A stretch of 64,000 nucleotides of DNA from Torymus aiolomorphi (lineage: Eukaryota > Arthropoda > Insecta > Hymenoptera > Torymidae), in contig CM070874.1 in the NCBI GenBank assembly GCA_036365515.1, positions 64,313,583 through 64,377,582 on the forward strand. Reading direction: 5' to 3'. How positions within the stretch are numbered: the stretch's first letter is position 1; each line of letters begins with the position of its first letter. The notes beneath the pieces were generated by a model, which saw nothing but the letters and a program-made list of their open reading frames with translations, made no database searches and had not been told where the DNA came from. Both the position numbers and the translations under genes were made by a program. Positions 50,253-60,600 of the stretch are shown here, piece after piece.

Positions 50253-52527
50253 ATGTCTAGTGGAAGAAAAAAAACAACGGGGTACCTCTTCACGACAAAT
50301 TTTGAGACAAGCTAAGCAAGAAGCTGAGTTAGATTTACAACGCTCTGTAGAGATAGCTATGGGTTCTGGAAGGGTTAATGACCGTGCATCTGAATCTGAA
50401 GAATCTTCTACTCCTGAAGGAGATTCACAAAGTTTCATTGAAGAATCCCAGACAGAAACTAACGATGCAGATACGTGTGGCATATCACATCATTATGATA
50501 CAAGTGGAGTCGACAACACTGAAATTGAATGTGGTACGGATTTTATAAATGAAGTACGAATTTCAAGTGATATAATTAACGAAGATGAAAATAATGACAG
50601 TGACACCAATTCAGAAATATATAGATTCAGTGACAGTGACGCTGATTCTATTCCAGACATAGATGAAAGTGATTCAGATATTGACTTAGATTACGATTAT
50701 TTGAATGATGATGAGGAACGCAATAAAATTTTTAGAAATGATTTAGCAATATGGTCATTGGAATATAAAATTAAACAAAATGCGTTAAGGGCGCTCTTAG
50801 CTATGTTAATTGCGCATACTAAAGCTCAACTACCAAAAGATCCACGTACACTACTCAAGACACCAAAATACAGTAACGTTATCAATATGGATACGGGACA
50901 CTATTGCCATATGGGTCTTGAAAACGTGATACTTAAAATAATTAAAACCCGAATTACTCAGCAGCATGTATTTGATAGCGTCAATCTTTTTTTGAACATT
51001 GGTGGAGCTCCACTTCTGGGTAATTCATCCGAAAAAGGATTATGGACAATCTTATGTAAAGATTATGACCTTGACAGTGTGTACGTCATTGGCATTTATC
51101 ACGGCACTAAGAAACCTGAAGATCCCAATGTTTTTTTAAGACAGTTTGTCGATGAAGCAAAAATTCTATTAGCTTCAGGATTGGAATATAATAAGAAATT
51201 ATATACGGTAAGAGTACATGGATTTAACATGGATTCTCCAGCAAAATCATTTGTATTATGCACTAAGTACCACAGCGGCTATAGTAGCTGCAGCAAATGT
51301 TTGATAGAGGGAGAGTATAAGGGCTACGTGTGCTTTCCTTTGCCAAGTAAAGAAAGTTTAGTTAATTATTGTGACACATTATTGAGAATAGATGATGCTT
51401 TCAAAAATTCAGAATACTTAGACGAATATCAACGTGGATATAGCATTTTAAATGAACTCCCTCATGTTGGATTAATATCAAACATACCGATTGATAGTAT
51501 GCATGCCGTATATCTAGGTATTGTAAGGCAGTTAATAAGACAATGGTTGGGTGATAAAGGAAAAAATAAGCACTGTAAACTCATGCAAAATCAAATTGGA
51601 AAATTTTCAAACAGGCTAGAGAGTTTTAAATATATCTTGCCCAACGATTTTAATAGGCGGTGTAGATCATTAGTGTATTGGAAGCAATGGAAAGCTACAG
51701 AATTCCGTCATTTTTTACTTTACTTTGGACCTATTATTTTAAGAGATATTTTAAAACCTGATATCTACCTTAATTTTTTAATTTTATACGTTAGCATGAT
51801 TATTTTAACTAACGACTCACTCGTGAAAATTCCTGCAAATGTTAAATTTGCTCAGACTTTAAATATAAATTTCATAATGGGCTTTCAAGATATTTACGGG
51901 AAGGAAAACGTAACTTTTAATGTCCATGCTTTATCATATTTAGCTAAAGATGTTCAAAAATACGGGCCTTTAGAAAAATTTAGTGCTTTTATCTTTGAAA
52001 GTTACCTTTGTTCAATAAAAAAATTGATAAGGAAAGGTGATAAGCCATTACAGCAAATATCACGAAGATTGTCGGAGTATGAGGTGATACATGATTCGTT
52101 ATATCATTACAAACCATCAATGAAAAGATTCCAAGCTGAAAAAGTGCATTCCAGTTCTTGCGCATTCCAGGAACATATAACTGAACGTATTGAGAAAACT
52201 TATAAAATTTTGAGGTTTAAGACATGGGTGTTAAATGTTGAGGATGATCGAAACAATTCCGTAATGCTCGATGATGGAAGCGTAGTTACTGTATCCAATA
52301 TCATTCAAATAGAAAAAAAATTATACATCGTCGGAAAAAAATATAAAACAGCTCATGAATTTTTTTCCATTTTAGGATTTAGTAGTAGTTTATTAGGTAT
52401 TAATATTATAAGCGATCCAAGTGAAACAGAATATTGGTCCTGTGAGTCGATTTCTTGTAAAATATTTAAAGTGGCATGTACTAGTGGGTATATTGCATAT
52501 GCCATTATTCACACATTCACTACGTAA
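50253..52527 (+). CDS. CMC/EnSpm-like transposase, almost full length, probably inactive
   Basis: An ORF of about 755 codons ends at TAA 52527. The only good ATG (50253, ACAATG) is out of frame with the body by one base; an eight-A run at 50267-50274 lies between, so one extra A explains the shift. Order: basic start (RQILRQAKQEAELDLQRS), serine-rich section, acidic stretch (about residues 100-165), LPKDPRTLLKTPKYSNV, NIGGAPLLGNSSEKGLWTIL, VYVIGIYHGTKKPEDPNVFL, FNMDSPAKSFVLCTKYHSGY with SSCSKC, SNIPIDSMHAVYLGIVRQLI, WKATEFRHFLLYFGP, NVHALSYLAKDV, KFSAFIFESYLCSIKKLIRK, and a C-terminal cap. This order matches animal EnSpm/CMC-type transposases. Where that family has D-G-x-P, this copy has G-G-A-P, so the expected first catalytic aspartate is missing. 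Uninterrupted otherwise, so relatively young. Confidence 0.82.
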
Positions 52528-52588
52528 TGACCTTCTGTTATCTATTAATTATTGATATTTAAAATTTTGTAAAAAATTGTGTCGCAAA

Positions 52589-52594
52589 AATAAA
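52589..52594 (+). promoter_or_regulatory. poly(A) signal after the transposase ORF
   Basis: AATAAA lies 62 bp after the stop codon, just before a (TTTG)n tract. Confidence 0.5.
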
Positions 52595-52605
52595 ATTACT
52601 ATCTT

Positions 52606-52647
52606 GGTTTGTTTGTTTGTTTGTTTGTTTGTTTGTTTGTTTGTTTG
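52606..52647. repeat. (TTTG)n microsatellite
   Basis: About ten uninterrupted TTTG units. Confidence 0.95.
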
Positions 52648-53034
52648 AATCAATGCCCTTCAGCGCGAATTTAAAAAAACTAACAGCAGAACCAATAATT
52701 GTATCACATCATAGCCACATGGCGAGAAAACGTATTAGAAAAATTACGACTACTGTAAAAATGAACAAAATAAAAGTAATTTATGCATTATAAAAGGGAA
52801 GAAACACAAGGAAACTTACAAAATCAATTATCTTGTTCGAACAGTACTGTAAAATTAATTGAAAAAAAAATACTAGAAATGAGAAAAAGTAAACGTGAGG
52901 TTTATTAAATAATAGGTAAATCGAAATTTCGTGCGATATACATTATAGTAAAAAATTTTAAAATAATGGTATCTGTAAGACTTGCTAAAATATTGATCCT
53001 GCAACATAATATAAATTTATATAACTTTAATATG

Positions 53035-53705
53035 ATTATTCGGCTCTTTTGGTATAAAATACGGTTCGAAACTGGTGCGTCAGATTTTTAGCTCATGTGA
53101 CTTTTCTCACTCGCTTAGCTCGTGCGAAAAACGTCACATAAGCTACATAATCACCTTCCACACCTGTGCCGAAATGTACTATTTTGAAACTCTGTACGAG
53201 AAGTTCGATATCTCGCACGCTGCGTTAAACGATGCGTGCAAAAATCTCACTGCTCGCACATCATGTCAAAAAATACGGTTCCACACTTGTGTGAGAAGCT
53301 GATTTTCTCCTCGTGTGACCTTTTCACTCTCGCTTCGCTCGGGCGCAAACAGTCGCACGAGGAGAAAATCAAATCCTCGCACTACTATCGAAATGTACTA
53401 TTATACGTCCACACTTAGGTCACGCCTATCGGTGACTTAAGTAGTCGATTATTGCACCGTGTTTATCACACTCGCTACGCTCGTGCGCCAACCTCACGAT
53501 GCAAAAATGGACTGCTTGAGGCACGGATAGGCATGACAGCCGACTTAGGTAAACGAGCTATAAAATAGTATACGATACTTATGACTGAAGTGGCCCACTG
53601 CACGACGTGAATTATCGCCCTCGCTGCGCTCGAGCGCTAACTACACGCCGTGCAATAATGGGCGACTGAAGTCACACGTATCGTAATGTACTATTCACTT
53701 CTAAA
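53035..53705. repeat. cluster of four palindromic modules
   Basis: Four successive imperfect palindromes, each with a core like CTCGCTTCGCTCG: 53040-53180 (core near 53108), 53270-53405 (core near 53327), 53410-53560 (core near 53469) and 53565-53702 (core near 53619). Boundaries share GAAATGTACTATT or AATGTACTATT, and the first begins TATAAAATACGGTTCGAAAC, matching 30443-30462. Short frames across the modules are by-products. Confidence 0.78.
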
Positions 53706-54670
53706 ATTCAATAGACATTAAAAAACCCGACATTTTTTTTATTTTTGTTAGAAATTGTTTAATATTTTACTGTAAAATAAGTAGTTACTTTTTGTTACAT
53801 CGAGAAATAATAAAAATTATAGAAATTCCTACTATTCAGGAACGCGAAAATATAGAATATATATACTGCATACATAAGTAGCAGATCAAAATGAATATTT
53901 TAATTATTTTTTAATTTCTCTTAAAATCTCGTTCGTTGCATAATACTCAAAACATTTTTCATTAATTATTTTAAAAATGATTTTTTCAATTGGATGTTTT
54001 TGCGATTGCGTTATTTATTTCATGGTAAGTTGAATAAGATTTATGAAATCAATTTGAAATTAATCTGAAATGAAAATTAATTTATATATAAATTGTTTAT
54101 TTCAAAAGTAAAAATAATTATGATGTAGAATTCTTTTATTTATAATCTACTGTGGGTGGGGAGGGGGGGGGTTACCCCTTGTTCGCTATGCTACCAACCC
54201 CCGTTAAATATTATTAATTGATTAATAATTATGTACATTGATTATTCTCAAAAACTATCAATACTTTAATTTTTTAATCTGTACTGTCGGTAAGTAGGTC
54301 TCTGCAATTGACCTATTTTTAAAACGAGCATAGCTAACGAAAATGCTAATAGAATAACTAAAAAAAATTTCTGAATATAGTGTTTACGTGTACGGAGCGC
54401 TTGACGTTCGTCTTTTTCCAAATAAACGTTCGAAAGTTGATTTAAAAAATATTGAAATTAGGGTTTCACATCCCCTTAATAAAATATAATGAATCTGTGA
54501 ATTTATTTTAAAAATTCTACGTGCCGACGTTTTTCTCAGTGATATTGTATTTGTTGCATCTATTTAAATAAATATAATATTTATTATATATTCGCTCAAC
54601 TAATTATTATTTATTTGTGCAGTATACACAATTTTGTTTCTTTTGAAAAGTATTTTTTACAACTACAATT
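53706..54670. other. AT-rich non-coding, upstream of the DUF4806-type gene
   Basis: Contains a G-run (GGGGAGGGGGGGGG) near 54160 and an inverted copy of the GCGCTCCGT repeat of 47646 at about 54290-54440 (ACGGAGCGCTTGACG). A TATA- or initiator-type promoter could not be pinned down. Confidence 0.4.
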
Positions 54671-57600
54671 ATGAAGAAATTTAGTATACTGTTGGATGAA
54701 AACAAAATAATAAGAGTTGTCCCAACAAAATGGTTGACCGATGATAAAAAAGCAATGTTTTGGCCCCCATTGACGAAGAAGTCCGAAATAAATGATGCAG
54801 TCATGAAATTGGTAGACGTTTCGAGCGAATGGAAGAAATATGATATAACTAGATATATTAAATCTAATGGTACGATTTTTCTTTTATTTTGTACAGAAAA
54901 TGGGTTCTCTTTCGTGCTTAAGGGGGCCAGCCTGAGTTGAAGCCTCAAAAAATAGATTTTAGTATAATTAGTCAGGTAATTATTTTTTTAAATCTATATA
55001 AAAACACAACTTTATACCTCAAAAATATACATAAAAACAATATTTTAGCACCTCCCTGGCTCCTATATTTTGATTTATAAGTGTGTAATATAACCACTCG
55101 ATTGAAGTATTGTTTGTATATCATCTCATATCTCACATTGCTACTCTGGAACGCTTTCATCAAAATAAATGAGAGAGTGAGGAAGATCTTTAAATATATT
55201 TACTCAAAATTAACGGATCAGATTTTAAAAACAGACACCCAATTAATTTTTACATATAGAAATATGTGAAAAAATTGGAAAAATCATTAAAGAAATTATT
55301 AAAAAATTATTCAAAGATGTATATTAATGGAAGAATTAAAATTTTTCAATAATCTGCTCCGTTAATTTTGTGAATATAAGTATAAAGAAGATTTTCTCCA
55401 CTCTCTCATTCATTTTGGTAAATGTGTTCCATAGTAGCGCTGTGAAACATGAGATGATATACAAAAATTCATACTTCAATCCAGTTGTTACATTATACAC
55501 TTATAAATCAAAATAATAATAGCCAGGGAGGTGGTAAAATGTTGTTTTTTATGTATATTTTTAAGGTATAAAATTGTTTTTTTTTTTCGATTTAACAAAA
55601 TAATTACCTAACTAATTATACTAAAATCTACTTTTTCAGGCTTCAACTCAGGCTGGCCCCCTTAACAGCTAAGTACACTGAGAGAAAATTATTGGAACTT
55701 TTATAAATCCGATTTAAAACATATACTGTATACTATTGAAGAATCTGACCACAGATTGCCAGTGTAGTACTTTTTACAATACAGAGTATTTATTTTTTAT
55801 ACAAACTCAAATAATCATAAACAAAAATTTTTTTCACATCTGAAACTTCATATCAAGATAACTTGTACTGAATAAATACAATTAAATTAAAAAAATTAAA
55901 TACATAACGGGAAAAATCCTGCTGACGTTAAGAATCAAACCTGGGTCTGCCATGTACTTAGAAGTGCGGTCTCTCGTTAAAAAAAAAATAAAAAAATAAA
56001 AAAATAAAAAAATATTGATTGTATTTTCACTGTATACCTTAAACATAAACGTTTTAAATGACTAAGATAATGAATGAACCGATAATGGAGATTGCGATAA
56101 AATTATCACTATTTAATAGATTATGACTTTCTTCCGAAATAAGTAAACGATATACTAATTTTTCATAATTCTGGTGAGAGACTTTTCTGCGTCCATAATT
56201 AATTTATTTTGTACAGGTTTTGAAAAGTAATTGTCATAATCAATATTGTTTTACAGATTATAACGTGTTAAGCATGTTTTTTTTTCGCGCATGAGTCGCG
56301 TATCTCATATGCGAAAATTTAATATTCTGTCTTGTAAGGTTTCTCAAATATATATAATATGTATTTTTTTTATTAATTTTTCAATGTCTTTTTATAATTT
56401 GTATTAACTTAAACAGTGAAAATTATTATAATAAATATCTTACTTTTCGCAGTCTGTGATCGAATTCTCCATACAGAACAGTAATTTTTATAGAAACGTT
56501 CTGTAATTTTTACACATTACTTTTTCTCAATATATTGGTTTTCGAATATCGTTCTAATTACCTCTCACTGTACTAGAAAGTAATCTGTTTTCTTTTCAAT
56601 ACAAGTGTTAATATTCATTGTCTTTGAAACAGTGTAAGCATTGTCATTTTTATAATGAAGTACTACTAAGACAATTTCCATTTATAGATAGTTACATTGA
56701 TGCGGTAAACGAATCTAAGATGGCCAATTTAGAAATTTTAACTGATGCGAGTGATGATGAGCGAATTAGAAAAAGTAGAGCATTAAGACATAAGAGAAAA
56801 ACTACTGATGAGTCAATTGAACCAGCAGCGAAAAAGTCTGACGTCGTGACAAGTAATAGTGAAGATGAATCAATAGAGGTCGATGAAGGAAATCTTCAGA
56901 GCAAGATGAAAGAGAAACTATAATTACCAAAAAGAACTCTGAAAATAGTATACCACCTCCAAGTCTCAATGTACTAAAAACTATTAATTCAACAGTCACG
57001 ACTAAATCATCAAAACAAAGTATATTGAGATTTTTAATTCCCTGAACTGTGGTGAAAATGAATATTAAGGACGTTCTCCAGCGAATCAACTTTTTAACAT
57101 TTTTTTTTTTAATTGTTTTAAACGTATAAAAATACAAACTTATTTTTATACGTTTTATTGATTTCTTGAAGCTCATTATAATAGACGGTATTATTTATTC
57201 AGATATTAAGTGTCAAAATTATGAGAAGCATAAAGCAGGCGTATAAAAAAGACAAGCTATTTATAATAGACAGCTGAAATATTACATATATTGTTAAAGC
57301 GCAGCAACCTCACACTCACAGCTATATATATAAGCTGTGAGTGTGAGGGTGCTGCGCTTTAACTATATATGTAATATTTCAGCTGCCTATTATAAAAAAT
57401 AACTATAAATCACAAATTTTCAAATTTTTAAAAAGTTGCGTATTACTACTACTGGAGAACGTCATTAAAGGGTCCTTAAGGGGATGTAAAAATGTTCATT
57501 TAATTAATTTCTGCATTTATCAAATTGATTTCTGAATCTCATGTTCAATACTATGTTTAAATGTTTTGAAAAAATTTTAATATTTTCTGTTAAACAATCA

Positions 57601-60600
57601 TATCAACATTCTACATCTCCTTTAGCTAGTTGGCTCTTAAATTGTATATTAAACAAAGTTGGATGAATGTTTCATGTAATAAAAAAATATGTCAATTAAC
57701 GTCACACTTTTGAAAACAATAAATCTCATACTCTAAATCTGATAATTACAGATGGCGTTTATTTTGATCGTAAATTGTAACCTATATCGTGCGCCGTTAT
57801 TAAGTCAATAACAAGTACTCAATTTTCTGAATTTTCTGTTTCATAACTTCTATTACTTATTTCTGTAGTTAAATGCACAGACTGTAAAATCCAGATAATG
57901 TACACTAACGCGTACATAAAAGAAGTTGCAAGTTTGAAAAGAAATGTCTAAAATCGGGCAAGACCTGTAAGAATGTATAACGTTTATAAGTACAACATCC
58001 CCAGAGGTGTGGTTTATCAGTTCGTTTTAATCCAATTTCCATTTTGTAAACTTATTTATGGGCCAACTACGTAATTAACACCTCAATCCTTTCACATTTT
58101 AGTTTAAATTATAATTGTTATATGTATATGTATAATACTACAACTGTATTTGCAGCTGAATTGAAAAATACTACAGCTCAGAAAGATAAATGTCCTTCTA
58201 ATATTACTAAGAGACAAAATGATGCTTCTTATGAGGATGATAATGATGATAACTTGATGGAGACTGAAAATTCAACTCCTGGCAATTACGGAGATATGAG
58301 TGACAGACAGATCTTAATATCGACTCACGGTACAGACCAATCAGTTTAAACTATTTTTGCAGCCATAGTTTAAAATTTTTGAAGCTTTAGAACCAACTTC
58401 AGAGCGTTATCAAAAAATTTCATTGGCTAATACAAAAAACAACATCTAGTGCCCTCTGCGCGCGTAGCGCGCTAGTAAATATCTAAAATACAAAAATAAA
58501 AATTTTCATGACTTAAGTACAAATATGCAGAAGCGCATGTGGATTGTTCAGTAGACGAATGACTTTAGTTTACTATTAAGACATAGCTATGTTACACTCT
58601 TAGATTCTCCGAAGCTAAATCTTTAATTTCATATTTTATTTAAATTAAGTTATCTTTTCATAATTTACTATAAATCGATTATCGACTCTGGGAAAAGGAT
58701 TTCAACGGAGATTTATAAGTTTATTTCTGGCACCTACAATTAAACTCACGTTTTGTACTTTCGCTAAATTGATCTTTTTTTCGAGATACCTTTAACTATA
58801 TTTTCATTTCATCGTTTATTTCATTTCATCAATAATTTTCTTAGAAAAAATCCCTTTCTACGAAAATGCCTGAAAATATTGCTTAAAAAATTTTATTTTT
58901 GCTTGTTATCATAAGGTAAATACTTTTAAAGTTAGAGTCATTATAAGACATAATTTTTTTATAAAAATAAGGATTTTAACATTAAGTTGCTTGTATCTCG
59001 AAAGAAAAGGCTTATCTAATGTAACTACACATAATGGGCTTCATTTTTAGGTACCAGATATAAACTTTTAACTGTAATTTTTTGTTGTTTTATTCCAACA
59101 AACTTTGGTAGTATTGGCCATTAGTATCACTTCTAACAATAAACTTTTACGGTTCAGTATAAATCTTCCTCCTTGTTGTTGATATCAAATTTTTTTAACA
59201 CGGATGAACTTATTTTAATAAAACAGCTTTACTACATTTCGAGAATACTAATGCATACAAAAATTACCGATGCCACCTTTGTTTTTTTTCTTATAATTCA
59301 TAAAATTTATTTACAAATTCTAAAAACATATTATAATCAATATTTACAGCGTTAGTATTAAAACTGGTTGAAAAAGCAAATGTCAACTCTATTAAATTAG
59401 GAAAGCTAAATGGAAAAATGAAGACGATGCAAGGAAAAAGTATTCCTGACAATGTAATTTTATCCGTTGAAGATATCGCTATGATTGACAATTATTTACC
59501 TGTAGATAAGGATGAAAAGAACAAACTGAAAAAGTTGGCAGTTGTTGAAGAAAAATTAGCAGAAAAAGATAAAGTTTTTTATCATAAAATGGTAAGTAAA
59601 TGGTTTTAGGTGTCTGTTTGTTTGTTTCTAATATCATTTATTGACCCAAGAAAATATTTCCCTAATCGTGGACTTGAAACCCGAGCTGTTTTAAATAGAA
59701 GGCAAATTTTACTTGATTAACGTTTCAAGAAACGTTTACTTTCCTCATTAGTAACATAAATTAACATGTTTAATCTACGAACACGTTAAGGCAAGTACTT
59801 ACATGGCCAGTCAAGGCTGTGAAAAGTTTGTCTTTTATTTAGAATATCAAAAAATCATTAATCAGAAGTCATTATCGACTTAAAAAATCATTACAACTGG
59901 TATACTGCCATTGGCTTTAAGAACTTCATTATTAATAATTATATTTACGCGAAAAAATGTGAACAATGAATAATAGAATTAAATATAATAATTACTCTCA
60001 TTTTACATTTTTTTACATCGTTTAAAGAATTTCTAGCACCGTTTAAAGAATTTTCAGTTTATCAGAAATTATTCAGTAAATTATTTTAAACTTTTAATTC
60101 TTGATAATCATTTTTGTAATAATTAAAACTAGAATTAATTGTATCGCAATATACTATTAAGTGATAGTACAGGAAAGTACTACTTTGCGGGCTTGTTCAA
60201 ATACGCAAAGTAGATCATCGCATACATAACGAAGAATAGATACATTTCTCAACTAGGGTGCTAAGTAGGTGATTCCGACACGAGTCAAATTTGTCGATCA
60301 AGTAGATAAATAAGATGAAAGTAAGAATAGTCTTGCGCTAGTTTGGCGTATACTATTTTTTGAATCCAAGACGAAAAATAATTTAAATTTTCGTGCATGT
60401 TTGGCTGGCACGAAGTACCTAGTTTCTCACTCTCGGTCGCAAAGTAAATGCAAGTGCGTGCATTGTAAATTCATTGCACCCGCTGATTCAAAACAGTAAT
60501 TTTCCCTTTCGTCAGAATTATCATGAAACCATACTTAACCGTTAATCTAATCTTATGAATTTTTATATTACACACATTGCATGTATTACAATCTTTATCC

